The notes under the pieces were generated by a model that was not told where the DNA came from, did no database searches, and worked only from the letters and a program-made list of their open reading frames with translations. Positions 46,084 to 58,497 of a DNA stretch of 64,000 nucleotides are shown here, in pieces. A program made the position numbers and the translations under genes. Origin of the DNA: Choanephora cucurbitarum (taxonomy: Eukaryota > Mucoromycota > Mucoromycetes > Mucorales > Choanephoraceae); NCBI GenBank assembly GCA_025331435.1, contig JAIWNI010000034.1, positions 186,001 through 250,000 on the forward strand, given 5' to 3'. Every line of letters begins with the position of its first letter. Position 1 is the first letter of the stretch.

Positions 46084-48771
46084 GATTTTATAACAATAAA
46101 AAGGATTTTTATTTTTTTTTATTATTTGTTGGAGCCAAGTTTACCACCCAATGAAGGATACAAATAAGAAAAAAAAGTACGTCTAAAGAGAGAAAAAAAA
46201 AAAGAAAAAAAAAACGCAAAGTTAACTTCATAGTCTGATTATTTAACCAGCACTCTGACCAATCAGATAGAAACACTTGTTACCGAGTCAAACTATAGAC
46301 ATAAAAAGAGAGAGTTGCTATTCTTGGAAACTGCTATTAAATAAGCGCAGTCGTTTTGGAACACTTGTCCAAATTGTCTTGGAAGTGCAAGTTTTATCTA
46401 TAGTGTCATAAGCCCATGTACTTGATTATTGCAGTCAATACATTATCGCCTATCTCCTTTCCCTTTTACTAAATATGCCTTTTGTTTGTACCACTTTAAA
46501 GAATAAACATTTTCTGCAAATAGGCTTTCTTCAGAAATGCTAGTCTGAACAATGAATTGGTTGGCATTGATATCATATCGGATACTAAGGAAGATTAAGG
46601 CAGAAGAATCCAACTTGAGCTGGCTTTTATTCTTGACAAACGCACCTAATTAGTCATTCTTTATGCTATTTTTTTTTACAAGAGAATATTAGGCACCATT
46701 CTGGTTCTATTACATAATCCAAGATCCTCTCTATTGCCGATATTTATGAGACACAGTGTACTCACATTGACTGTAACATACAGGAGAACATATATTAAAA
46801 AATAAAAAAAAAACTGGTTTGTGTTTCTTGACTCTCTTCATCTTCTTTTAAACAAGTCTATCATACAAACATCAATCGCTCCATGACCCTAATCGATGCA
46901 TTATCCTCTCAAAAGCACCAATTCATTGTTTTATAGAAACAGTGAGTGGAGCAACTTAGTAATTGGTCTCTTTTTAACTTTCTTTTTTTTTTCAGTCACA
47001 CCAAGATTCGTTTGTATAGTGCGCATGCATGCTTCTTTTTTGTGAGTACGACAAAGAAAGTTTGAAGGCCCGTTTGCATAAGATGTTACACCTGACATCT
47101 TCTTTTGCTCTTTTATTTACTGTGGCTCTAATCTTGTGTAGCTGTAACGGAAAAAAGAACCGAATAGTAGTTTACATCGAATGTATCAAGGCTATAAACT
47201 CAAAACCTGTTTGACATTGTGATCATTGTTTGTTGTATCTGTTTTAGCCCAATCACGCCATGAAGTGCCAAATAATTCTAGGCACTCTCTTGTCTCTTTA
47301 AAGGAAATCTCGGGAAGGAGGGAGTATCTATATTGATTGTTCACTGAAAGAAAAACGAATAAGTCTATGCCCTAGATTGATTCACAATAAAGGCAGGATA
47401 CACCGATCATCATCATCAAAAAAAGTTAGTGACGATTTCAACTTGAATAAACAATGAATGACCTGGAATCGCGTTAGAGACTATTTCTTCTCCTCTCTCC
47501 TTAATTGATTGGTAATGTGATATCATCTTAGATGAAATATCGAAATTCGATAAACATTAAGCAATTCTTTATTGAACAAGTAGTCATTGTGATCTAAACT
47601 ACATTTACTTCAAACAGATTATGTTTCAAAATTACTTAATCCGAGAGAAAGAGAGAAAAAGTCAATCAGCGGAAAGAAAAAAAAAAGATGGTTTGAAGAT
47701 CAAAGACCCTGTTGAGCAACCCACTGTGTTCCTGGATTTGCTAAAGAAAGGAAACCGAAAGGGCAATTATACAAATAAGTTAACTTTGCAACACTTGTAT
47801 TTCTAGGAGAGAGAAAGAGAGATGAAGGTAACTCTAAGCATAAATTTCCTTTCCCACTCTCTCTCTCTTCATCTCTTGTTCTATCAACAACATGCGCAAA
47901 CATTTTCCCGGTCAAAATGAAAGGCAAAAGGAGGTAAAAAAGCGAGAATAAGATGACACACGATTAATCTCCGTTTCAAACTATCGATTCAAATCATACT
48001 GACCTGCGTATGTGTGTGTGACCCTCAGTGATGATGATTGGACTTTTCTAAATTATTCAAAGACAGGTTGGTCTGGGCAAAAAAAAAAAAAAAATAAACA
48101 CAAACTTAATTTCAAGGCTTAATCATTTTAGTTATTCCAAACTTAACTATAATTGATAGTCCAAACCATTTAAAAAAAAGAGAGGGCAAATTAAACATCA
48201 TTTAGTAAGAAGAAAAGGAGAAGAGAGCGTTTCTCTATTTCTTATTTGGAGATTGACTGTAAAAGAAACGATTGAGGTAGTACAAGGTCGTATGAAGATC
48301 CCTTTCCCGCTATAAGCTGCTGTTACTTTATGACAATGACATTTATTACTAAGATACACAAATTACTTTTTGCGTCTGGATGTTACAGAACAAAAAAAAA
48401 AAGGGAAGTAGAGGGTATAAAAGAGAGAGTAAGAAAAAAGAAGTAAAGTAAACGGGCCAAAGAAAAAAAAAGAAAAACGCCTTAAAGTACTATCTCTCTT
48501 GTTGTTGATAAGATGCGGCGTTTGATTTCCGATAGTATTAGCCAATTTACTCTTTTCTTATTTTCTCTGTCTCTCTCTTGCTTTCTTTTTTTCTTACAGT
48601 AAGGTTACACAAATTTCGGAACACTTTTTTGGCTCTTTTTTTCACTTTAAGTTTAAATCAAAGTTTTTTTTTTTCTTTCTTAAAAGACCATTCAGCTGTT
48701 GTTTTGCATTTCAATCTCTTTCTCTTTCTCTCTTCTTTCTTTCTTGTTTAAAAAAAATCATAAAGAAAAAG
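46084..48771. promoter_or_regulatory. Divergent 2.7-kb regulatory region between HAC1-type and NDT80-type genes
   Basis: No protein gene is supported. The region must contain both promoters. Features noted: T/C-rich leader before the NDT80-type start (48540-48770), CT repeats near 47855-47875, and a spliceosomal-looking intron without an ORF at about 46941-46996 (GTGAGTGG to poly-T-CAG), which might belong to an untranslated leader or noncoding transcript. Two CCAAT motifs occur (46148 and 46259). Confidence 0.45.
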
Positions 48772-50327
48772 ATGAACTCTGTACACGAAACCAAAGATTG
48801 GCAAGGAAACAGCTGCCAGCAACCACCTTTGCAGACACCACCTATTGCACTTGATTCGGCTGCTTCTCCTAAACTTTCCCATAGTGCAAACGCATTTCCA
48901 ACTTCTCCTGCTAGTGCTTATCAACAAAACAATGTGTATCGAGCTCAATCACAGCAAAACATGTAAGTTTAAAGAAAAAATTGAGACTTGTTATAATCAT
49001 GGGCTTATAAAGACCGTGCATTATGCTGTACCTGTCGCTGTTTAAGTGCTACAGGTATCACATAAAAAAAAAAGATAAGAATGGCTTATTTATTTTATTT
49101 TTTCTAGGCAACCTTATACACCAACAGAAACAGACCCAAATGCAAGATTGCCTGGGTAAAGTTGATATCATTTATTTATTTAAACAGTTAGCTTTCTTTT
49201 TGCTGAAATCGGTGCTAACTGTTTTTTTTCTCTCCTTTAAAAATTATTGTTTATAGTATGATGGCGCATTCACAACCTGGAACACCTTGTCCAGAAAATA
49301 ACAATGGCAACGTGACAAACCTTACATCCGAACCAGCTTTATACCAACAACCTCCTCCATTTGCTACTCGCAACGTCTGCAGAGGAAGATCTAACCTGTT
49401 TGCTAACGAAACCGGTCCTTACTTTAGTTCATCTAAGCCTTTTGATAACTTATATGCATCTGACAAACAGACACTGTAATGTGATACATATCATTAGCAT
49501 AGTAACATACTCATGGTTTTGATCTCAATAGATTATCAGTGCGTGTTCAATCAAAGATGGATCGAGGTTTCTTTTTAGCAGACAACGATTGGACGTGTTA
49601 CCGTCGTAACTACTTTCAAGTCAGCAGTGTCTTTTCTGTGCATGGCTTTAACCATTACTACTCTATCAATGAACCTCGTGTCTATGTCAAGTCAGATGAA
49701 GATGGTGCTCTTTACCCCGTTCAACGCTTCTTGCTTGGTATCTCAGCTCGAGTAGCCAACAGTGAAAAGGAAATCGATCTGATTCAACATACACCTAAGC
49801 GTGACAAGGGTCCTCAATTCAAACCTGACCCTAAGCCTATTTCACCTGGTGGCAACCTGACAATGAGCTCAGTCGCTAATAATCAAAACATTGTCACTTT
49901 TGAACGTGTTCAGTTCAAGACAGCCACAGCCAACAATGGAAAGAGAAGAGCTGCTCAACAGTATTATATCTGTATCACTGAACTCTATGCCGAGACAGAC
50001 CGTAACCAGCTTGTGAAGGTCGCTTCTTGTCAATCTGCTCCCCTGGTGGTGCGTGGTAGAAGCCCTGGTCATTACGCCGATAACCAAGAACGTCATCATC
50101 CCTATGCTGCTTCATCTTCTGCACCTATCAACTCTGTTTCGGATGCAATGACATCTCAGCCTATGACGCCTCAGCCTACACCTCCCATTCATCAAGAGAA
50201 CAACAATCGCCAAATGATGTATAACTCTTACCCAAAGACACCTACTCAAGAAACATCACCTATGATGCAACATGGTTATGAACAACCTAACCCTCCACCT
50301 CCCCCACCTCCTCAAGTTCAACAACAA

Positions 50328-50359
<32 letters not shown>

Positions 50360-50933
50360 ACACCAACAACAACAACAACACCAACAGCAGCAACAGCAAC
50401 AACAACAACAACAATCTTCTTATTCGTATTATCCTGCTTACCCTTCTTATTCTCATGTTCAAGGTCAACAACCTCAACAACATCAAATGGCACCCAGTGT
50501 TTCTTCACCCATGTCTCACCCTCCTATGCCATCTCCTTATGGTCATCATCCACAAGTGAACTATGCTGTTCATGATGGCAATCACTCTAATCCTTATGGC
50601 AATGAAGTCTACCACAACAACTCGACACCTACTACAGAAGAACCTAAGATGCCTCATCACTTCCATATGCAACAAACAGGACCTATTGAGTCTCCCCATA
50701 GTGGCTATGACTGGCAACGTGCAAGATACAACAGTTCATCTTCTGGATCTTCTTCTGTTCCATCTCCTGGTGGTCAACAAGGTGAACCTCAACAAGCCTA
50801 TTTCCCTCACCATCATCACCCAGAAGGACGACCTTACTCACCTACCACACCTACCTATCCACCTAATATGATGCAATCAAGAAAATACAGCAGTACTGTA
50901 TCCAATCTGATGAACAAACAACAACTTGCTTAA
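48772..50933 (+). CDS. NDT80/PhoG-domain (p53-like) transcription factor
   Basis: Exons 48772-48962, 49108-49155, 49257-49475 and 49532-50933 give 619 residues. The N-terminal 150 residues are Ser/Gln/Pro-rich. The DNA-binding domain begins near 153: VRVQSKMDRGFFLADNDW, TCYRRNYFQVSSVFSV, VQRFLLGISARVA, HTPKRDKGPQF, VTFERVQFKTATANNGKRRA and YYICITELYAE, ending SAPLVVRGRSPGHY. These are core elements of the Ndt80/Vib-1/Xpr family. The C-terminus is low-complexity with a long poly-Gln tract (about 416-448). Family members control meiosis, nutrient response, protease or xylanase genes; the targets here are unknown. Confidence 0.93.
50320..50415 (+). repeat. CAA/CAG trinucleotide tract encoding poly-Gln
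   Basis: About 30 consecutive CAA/CAG/CAC codons in the NDT80-type gene give Gln with two or three His interruptions. The reverse strand shows poly-Leu and poly-Val shadow ORFs here. A likely site of length variation between strains. Confidence 0.9.
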
Positions 50934-51199
50934 TTGTGTCTTGTATATATAACTTGTACATGAAACAGTATCTCCTTTTTTTTTTCTTAAAAAAAGCAGG
51001 CAAAAAGAAGTGGAAGACGCTTATACCCTTTCTTTACCCTTCTCTCATTCTATTCGTCTTTTGAAAAGATGATATTACATATTTGTTTATTCTATTGTTA
51101 TTAGCCCACCCTATTTTATACACACAAAAAAAAAAGAAATGTTATCCTTATACAATTAAACCTCTTAAATCAGAAAATGAAGCGTGTCCTTTTCTAAGA

Positions 51200-53828
51200 T
51201 CAATCTTTCTCTTTATTGTCTACAAATTTCTCCATAATGACATCTTTGATTGTTGTCAGAAAGTGATCTTCATCTTCTTTACTGATAAACAAATGGGCTC
51301 TTAGGGAATCTAATAATTTCCCCATACGTGTTTGTGTACCAAAGGAATCCATCATATTCATTTTACTATATCATTACAATAAGCTATTGATTCACAAACA
51401 AGATAAGCTTCACTTACTGTTCATAATCTTTGTATTCATCTAACAGAACAATCAATTGATTCAGAATACCTTCACCCACCTTTTCTGACTGAATCACTTG
51501 ACGCTTACAGGCATAAGGCACACCTAACATAATATCAACAAAAGGTTTCCTTCCAATAACAATAGAGACTTACGGAATGAATGAGATTGATCCCATTGTT
51601 TACTGATATGTAAATATTGTATTTGTGAATGGTTGCTCAAGATCTCAGGATCGTACGGTGTCACAATCACACCAATAAACGGTTCATCCCCAGTTTTCTC
51701 CTCTTGAAACAGAGTCTGATAAGATGTTTGATTTTCAATGTCTCTTATGCTTGGATGAGGTTCAAATGTGGGATGAGAGTGATACCAACCTACCACATTC
51801 AAACCTCGTTCAGCAAATTCCTCACGGGCCTTCATTTCAGATGTGGGGTCCATTTCACATTGAATGCCTGTACTTGTGCTCTTACAAGGAAAGACAGCCT
51901 TGACCTGCAATAGTTTGGACTCACCTTGTACAACAAAATTACCACCTAACAATCCAATGATTTCTGTATGAGCTAAATGTGAATGGAAATCCATAACAAG
52001 CTATTGGCATAGTGTTAGACTAAAAAGGCATTTTTCTTTTTTTTAATGCTTACCAATGCATCACTCATGATATTGACTTCAAAAGGTGCCGGTGTTTCTT
52101 CATCATAATGTAAAGTGGGGACCAGTCTAAAGGGATCATATCCTCTACTGAAATCATCGCCACCATAATAATGTTGATGAAAAGGCCTTTTTGGGACACG
52201 CTTTGGTTTTGAATCTAATTGAAGATAATGGATAAGCAACCGAGATCGTTATTTCTCTTTAGAGAAACGAAACACATTACCTACTCGAGTGATCACCTGA
52301 CCATGCTCAATGACTCTACCTTCAAGTTCTGTAGGATCCACCCTACAGAATGAGACTGTTGAACAACACAAGATAACGATGCCACTTCAGATAGCCCACT
52401 TACCAATCACCATATTCATTCCTCACCTTTCTCTTTCGGGGGCCATCATAGCCAATCACATAGTCAGACGCATCGACCAATTCCTCTTCTGTCTCACGCA
52501 AGATACGCTTAGGTGGTCGAGGCGCACTTGTGACACAGTTGACATTGATGGCACCCAGAGATTCCAGGTATTCATGCACTCTACCAATCGCATTGACATC
52601 ACCACAATCCTTAAGGCCCTTACGTGCACTTGTCTTTGTCAAGTACCGAGGTTTGCATTGCTGCCAACATGCCAACATATGATTTCGTATCTTCAGGTAA
52701 CGATCGGGTGTTTTGCTGTATTTCTGTCGAAACCATTCTGGATTATCTTGTTTTTCAGTTTCGGAAACAGTGTAAGGATCAAACATGGTAGTCTCTGTCG
52801 TTGACCCAATCGATTCGTGTGCTGTCTGAGGCAAGTTGGTTGTTTGATCCAGTGTCGGTTCTATAGGTGTGGTATTGAATTCGGCGATAGGAACACTCTT
52901 GTGCTCGGGTTGCTCTTGTGTAGGCTCTGTCTGGGTGTCTTGAGTGGGTATATGTATGACATGCGCTGGCTCTTTCTCTGTTTGTTTGGCTGTGTCTTCT
53001 TGTTCATCGTCAATGGACAGATCATCTTCATCTATGGATACACTGTTGTCTCCCTGTATCTCGTTCTGCTGCACTGTATTTTCGGGTTGAAAGGAAGGTA
53101 TAGATGGGGGTTTTGAGTCTACTGGTGTTGTTGAGGAAATCTATAGTACTGTTAATCACTCTTGAAAAACCATAAGTTATGAGTGTATTTACTTTATCGG
53201 ATGATTGAAGATGCCTTGCATGATTCTTACATTGTAAAGGATTTCTAGTCTTTACATGTTCAGCTATCAGTTTCCAATTGCCATAAGCATATTTGTTCTA
53301 TCCAACACTACTTTAGTTTGATGGGTGCATGCTATTTTGGCTTTACTTACTAAAGCTTCTTTCAGTCGCTCATCTTCTTCTTCACTCCACCTTGTCTTAT
53401 GTGATGGTAATGATGCCGAGGATCTTCCTAGACTCCAGAAGACATCAGTATCACACATATATATGTAAGTGGGCTAGACAAAAACCTTCTTTTTTTGACT
53501 TTTTTGTATCATGATCTGCTGGCTGTTGAGGTGATTTTCTCTTGTGTTTCTTATTCGGCATAGTATGTGCACCATAATAATATTCTTCCTCAGCAAGCAT
53601 CTGTTCAATTAATTTTCGAGACTGTTCATCCATCTCACTATCGATCGTCTGTGAGGGTCCATCTGTTGGCCAGGCATACACTTCTTGTTGTTTCGTCTCT
53701 TCAAGTGAACTAGTAGAAAACATTAGCCTAGAGTTGATTGTTCTGTTCTGTTCTGTTGCTTGCCTTGTGTTCTGCTCATATTTTCCTTGGTCATCGCCAA
53801 TATCGATAAAGTCTTCGTCCTCACTCAT
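51200..53828 (-). CDS. MYSM1-like histone H2A deubiquitinase (SANT-SWIRM-JAMM)
   Basis: Nine exons in phase: 53486-53828, 53351-53427, 53193-53297, 52404-53140, 52281-52342, 52054-52214, 51574-52000, 51418-51523, 51200-51365 (727 residues). Domains in order: SANT (115-175: TRWSEEEDERLKEAL, KYAYGNWKLIAEHVKTR, CKNHARHLQ), acidic linker, SWIRM (292-385: WFRQKYSKTPDRYLKIRNHM, DVNAIGRVHEYLESLG), MPN+/JAMM (496-640). Zinc residues are complete: E508, H569, H571 in WYHSHPTF, and D582 in PSIRDIE. The set and order match animal MYSM1, which removes ubiquitin from histone H2A at genes. ATG 53828 is preferred; an in-frame upstream ATG (53933) lies before a TATAAAAAAG box at 53904-53913. Confidence 0.92.
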
Positions 53829-54555
53829 CACTGTCTTTAAAGACAAGAAAAAAAAATTTACAATTAAAAAAAGTTGAAATGCGCGCCTAAACAGGTAACG
53901 TGACTTTTTTATACAGGGAAAGTGATCTGTCACTTTTTTTTTTAGTGTCTATGTGAGCACTCAATCAACACTCTCTTTATCTGTAGCCTAAAAAGAAAGA
54001 CAAGACAGAACAAATAGACTGAATGTATAGCTTTCAAAGAGACACAAAATGACTTGTTACCTATAAACTATATGAATTTCGCTAGATAATAAACAGGCAC
54101 AATTGATTTTCATGCCTATAATGACGTGATAATATTCGCTCTTTTAAAAAAAAAATTTGTGCATTGATTACCATGACAATGGTCATTGTCTTGGTAAGAA
54201 CCATAGTAACACTTGACAATGATCAAACGCGATGCTCTTCTATACACAAACACATACACAATTGACGCGCATCAAATACAGTGAATAGACTGAGCATCAA
54301 GTAACAATAGAGAGAGAAGTAAGATGTTGAATGATTATACTGATGTTAAGACCACATCTCAAATGACATCATTGTTACACTGCTGTTTGTCTCGCTTACT
54401 CGGTTCTTTAAAGAGTCTTTTTCTTTCTCTTTCCTTCTTTTCTTTTTTCTTCTTCATTGTACATATATATATACACACACATACACATAGTAAGTCATTG
54501 ACAACAAAACGCTATTGAACAAGCCATTGATCTATAATATTAGAAAACCATCTAA
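53829..54555. promoter_or_regulatory. Divergent promoter region between MYSM1-like and caleosin-like genes
   Basis: About 730 bp. A TATAAAAAAG box (minus, 53904-53913) serves the MYSM1-like gene. Toward the plus gene there are (TA)n/(CA)n tracts at about 54464-54488. A short ORF at 54324-54518 (plus) ends in simple repeat and is not called. Confidence 0.5.
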
Positions 54556-56328
54556 ATGGATCCAAAAGAATTCCCTACACTACATGAAGCTGTTGCTGGT
54601 GAAGATCAAGGCAAGACAGAGACCAATGTAGACAAATCCACTGGTACACTGAGTTCTTCATGGGCCGAAGTAGCTCAACCTACACAAGAAAAGAACGCGT
54701 CCTCTGAACCACCAAAGCCTGAAATACAACCTAATCAATCGACTACATTTGCAGAGGTAGCTGGTCATGAAAAGAAACAAGAAGAAGAGTTCCCAACACC
54801 TCAACAGAGTCTGGAAAAGACAGACATACCTTCCTTACCTACTTCTGGAGGTGTCAGTGATCTGATCAACACAAGTGAGCCTGTAGTTGAAGGTAAGGGC
54901 GTGTAAAGAAGCAAAAGGCACGGATAGACTGATGTAGTTGTAGATACAACACAACCACCTAATCCTGATAGATCCTTTGCTGATGTTGCATCCAATAAAG
55001 GCTTTCCTCAGCCAGAACCTGATCAATCACAACAAGGGAATGATCAACCTCCATTGTCTGATTTACCTGATGTCAAGGATATGTTACAACAGCCCTCTGT
55101 TCATGTACCACCTGTGCCTGCCTCTCAAAGTTTCGCTAAAGTGGCTGCTAAAGAGATACCTCCTGAAAAGAAACCTTTGAGTGAACGCGCCCAAACCATC
55201 CTGAAAGAACAAGACAAGATATCTAAACAACAAGATCCTATGGCATTAAACCATGATAATTTCCCTACCTTGAGTCAATCCAATCTAATGGCTCAAGAGA
55301 ATGCAGCTGATGAAGAAAGAGAAGCCTATGCTGAAATTGCTCGATTGAGTGAGGCCGCAAAGGGAACATTAGAGGAAGAAGAGAAGAAAAAGAAAGGTTA
55401 GAATAAGATAGAGTGTGAATACAGAAGTGATTATTGACTTTGATTTATTGTTAGATGCTACTTTGACCAAATCTTTTGCTGATGTGACTAGTTCTAACCT
55501 TGAAAATGCACCTCCACCTGCTGTTGCTCATGTTGATCAGCTACCTGTGTATGATGAACAAACTGTTCTTTTAGAAAAGGCAAAGAGAGAAGAAAGAAAG
55601 AATGTTCAGGTACCAGTGGGTAATAATGAACAGTTGATTCAAGAAGAAGGTAAGAAGAAATGAAAACACAAAGGGTCTTGGGTTCTAATCTCTTTCCTAC
55701 TTTAGAATTGAAACAAGTAGCACCTACACATGAACAAAAGGAACAGGAAGTAAAGAATGAAAAGAAATATCAAAAGAGTAGAGAGATAGTGAGTGGTCAG
55801 CAGGAAAGAGAAGAAGAAGATGCCCTATTGGCTCGTCTGCATACATTTGACCGTTCTCGTACTGGCAGAATCACTATCTTCAATACAATGGCAGCCTTGT
55901 ATCGCCTAGGCTATCCTTGGTTGACTATCATTCCTGGTGCTATCCTGATGCATCTTCGTTTGTCCCCCATGACCTCACCTTATGGTTTCCCATTCATTTA
56001 CCGCTCCTTGTTTGATTTGATTCTGCTTCCTATCTATACACGCAACTTACCTTATGCACTCGGCTATCAGACACCTATGCTTCACCAAGATCAATCCAAG
56101 GTGCATGAGATGGTAGAGACTTATGGTCAACAGAAGAATGGACTTGGTTTTTGGGAAGGCATGAAAGCCATGCGCCATTCCGAACGAGGTCACATGAGAT
56201 GGTGGCAATTGGGCTTGTGGGCAGTTCATCGTATCCAATGGACATTGACGTACACTATGTTGCACGAACCAAAGACAAACGTTGTTTCCGAGTCTGCCCT
56301 TGTCTCTTTAGCGTCTTCTCAGCATTAA
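54556..56328 (+). CDS. Caleosin-like protein with repeated SFADVA/FPTL motifs
   Basis: Exons 54556-54892, 54944-55396, 55455-55649 and 55706-56328 give 535 residues. Residues 1-330 are disordered and charged, with a short motif repeated at least five times: SWAEVAQ, TFAEVAG, SFADVAS, SFAKVAA, SFADVTS, and FPTL three times (EFPTLHE, NFPTLSQ). The C-terminal 165 residues align by eye with caleosin/peroxygenase: HTFDRSRTGRIT at the EF-hand place, LYRLGYPWLTIIPGAIL (hydrophobic hairpin), LLPIYTRNLPYALG and FWEGMKAM...W. Caleosins sit on lipid droplets, bind calcium and haem. Here the EF-hand lacks the acidic ligands after the first Asp and the His-containing segment after the proline knot is absent, so catalysis is doubtful. 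Lipid-droplet or ER association is the likely role left. Confidence 0.78.
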
Positions 56329-57803
56329 ATTACTCTTTTTTTTTTTATAATAAATATTGCCTTGTATCACTTTTAGCTGGGAACTTGCTAAATAAAGTAA
56401 TCATCAGACCTCTAAGAGAGGGTGGAGAAATGACGATATGTGTAAAATGACAGGTATTTTATAAATATCATTTTTTGATTTAGTCAGTGCTCCTCTTTCT
56501 CTATCCCACAATAGGAAGAGGCAGGGACAATTGTATTTCCCTCTTTTAAATAGAGAGAAAAAGTATGCCAAAATGACATTTTTTTTTAGAGTAATTTGTT
56601 GTTAGTATGATCAGTAGAACAATAAGGTAACATTTCCCTCCTTTTTTTTTTCAAGTATCTGTTCTATTGCTTTACCTATACTTTTAAGGGAGAATACATG
56701 ATTAGGCAGGTTTCTTATGAACACAAAATAAACCTTTTTTTTTTCTTTCTTTTTAAGAAATATGCATGAATAAAGAGAGAGAGAGAGAGAGATGATCTAG
56801 TGCATTGACCAGAAGGCTTACTTACAAAATACTCAAATGCTTTAGGGTATAAAATAAAATATATCTGCAAAAGTGAAACCATAGTTCATTCTCTCCCTTT
56901 TTTTTTTTTCATGAAATCTCCCTACTCCACTGTATCATTGACTGTCTTATGTTCTGGACAAACCAAAGGCTCTAATGATCAACACGGCTTTAATTCTCAA
57001 ACAAAATTGACCCTGACATCCAATAGCGTGTGACTCCTTCCGTCTTGTGTCCAACTTTATTTCCTAAAGATAGTTTTTTTACTTTTAGAGAAAAGAACAC
57101 GCCATTTGAGAAAGCATAATCATGCTCATTACAGGCAATAAAGTCTGTTGAAAAAAGGAAAAGTAGTGAAAATAAAAAATAGTCGAAAAAGTCTAGATTT
57201 CTCTTTTACAAAAGGAGATAAAAATAAAACGATCAGGTGAAGATCTGGAATCTTTTAATCGAACTTTTTTTTTTTGGTGAAACAATACCAAGTGTAATTC
57301 TTTGAATCTTCTTTTTTTATTAGCACTCTTCTTTGAATACAGTTATCCTGGTGTTGCATAGAAGTATTGTTTTTTGAGAAAATAATAAAGTAAAAAAAAA
57401 AAAATATTAAAGTAAATATCCATAAAAGCCTTTTTTTTTCTTATTTATTTCACTTCATTATACCCGTGCAGGTCCCGTACAACATACACACACACCCCCT
57501 TTTTTTAGAGAGAGAAAGAGAGAAAAAAGGGAAAATACACTCTCTCTCACTCTCTTTTTTTGATCCCGGGTTGTCTTTGAAATTTAAACTCCAAAGTAAG
57601 TGATATTTCTCTCTTTCTTTCTTTTTCTCTTTTTCTTTTCTTTTCCCTCTCTTTTTTTTTTAAAAAAGCAATATTTTGGCTTGCTTTCATACTCTCTATT
57701 CGTTTTGACATACCAACCTAAATACGTAGCAACAAGCCATCTATCCGAATTGGATAGACGTAAACGCAGAAGATTAGCAAACAATAGCATAGAAACCTCT
57801 GTC
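56329..57803. other. Intergenic region of 1.5 kb with homopolymer and GA tracts
   Basis: No gene seen. Contains (GA)n at 56776-56792, several A/T homopolymers of 9-12 bases, and long TC-rich stretches at 57540-57660 that form the leader of the following gene. The stretch 57700-57803 is open in frame with the acetyltransferase (SELDRRKRRRLANNS) but has no ATG. Confidence 0.45.
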
Positions 57804-58497
57804 ATGACAAACACACACCCTTTACCCTCTCCTCCTGATTTTAAAATGTCAGGTTATGCAAAAGAATACATCAATCAACCACTCAAGAACACAACAGCAG
57901 ACACAAAAGATGATATTCTATCCATGCCACTCTCGCCACAGACACCACCCTTACAGCCTACAGATCCAAAAGATTCGCTACCGCCTCTTTCAGCACTATC
58001 AAAATTAAACACACATTCACTCTCACTATCCGCATTAAATATCATTCATGACTCTGATCATTATATGTTTAAGATCAAATTAGATTCAAAAGGCAATACA
58101 GGTAATAGCAACCCACTGACCCAAATTACATTCAACTAAACTCATCTTGGCTATTAGCTGCCTTATGTTATTTACCGACACGGTACAGAAATATCATTGA
58201 ATTCTATCATATTGTCAGTAAGAAAACCATATTTAAAATTGTCTTGTAAAAAGAAAATTAATCACATTTCCATATTAGGAAATCCCAGTTGCATATCGAC
58301 AGCAAGGTCTAGGTGACCTCTTATTATACAAAGCATTCCAATGGGTGGAAAAGTCAAATTTACTGGTGATACCAACCTGTCCTTTTGTTCGTAAATACCT
58401 GGAAGCACGTTTTCCAGACCAAAAGAGTGGAAACTGGTCATATATAGCACTACATGAACAAGCTTCAACAAAATTATCATCCTCACCTTCATCTTAA
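57804..58497 (+). CDS. NATD1-like GNAT acetyltransferase-domain protein
   Basis: Segments 57804-58101, 58158-58217 and 58279-58497. The first encodes a Pro/Ser-rich leader (MTNTHPLPSPPDF) and a strand HYMFKIKLDSKGN; the second LPYVIYRHGTEISLNSIILS; the third EIPVAYRQQGLGDLLLYKAF, VIPTCPFVRKYLEARFP. EIPVAYRQQGLG is the acetyl-CoA pyrophosphate loop (R/QxxGxG/A) of small NATD1/YjdJ-type GNAT proteins. Function in fungi is unclear. The second intron joins in phase; the first (GTAATA at 58102 to TAG at 58157) leaves one surplus base, so the gene either uses an unseen splice choice, has an indel, or is a pseudogene. The start ATG is the first in the frame. Confidence 0.68.

Noticed and set aside
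50256..50508. Minus-strand poly-Leu and poly-Val ORFs
   Set aside because: They are antisense readings of the CAA/CAG poly-Gln tract.
53829..53933. N-terminal extension of the MYSM1-like gene from ATG 53933
   Set aside because: The TATA box at 53904-53913 lies downstream of that ATG, and the extension translates T-rich leader sequence.
57600..57803. Long leader of the acetyltransferase ORF from 57600
   Set aside because: It begins with GTG and translates a TC-rich tract; the first ATG in frame is 57804.
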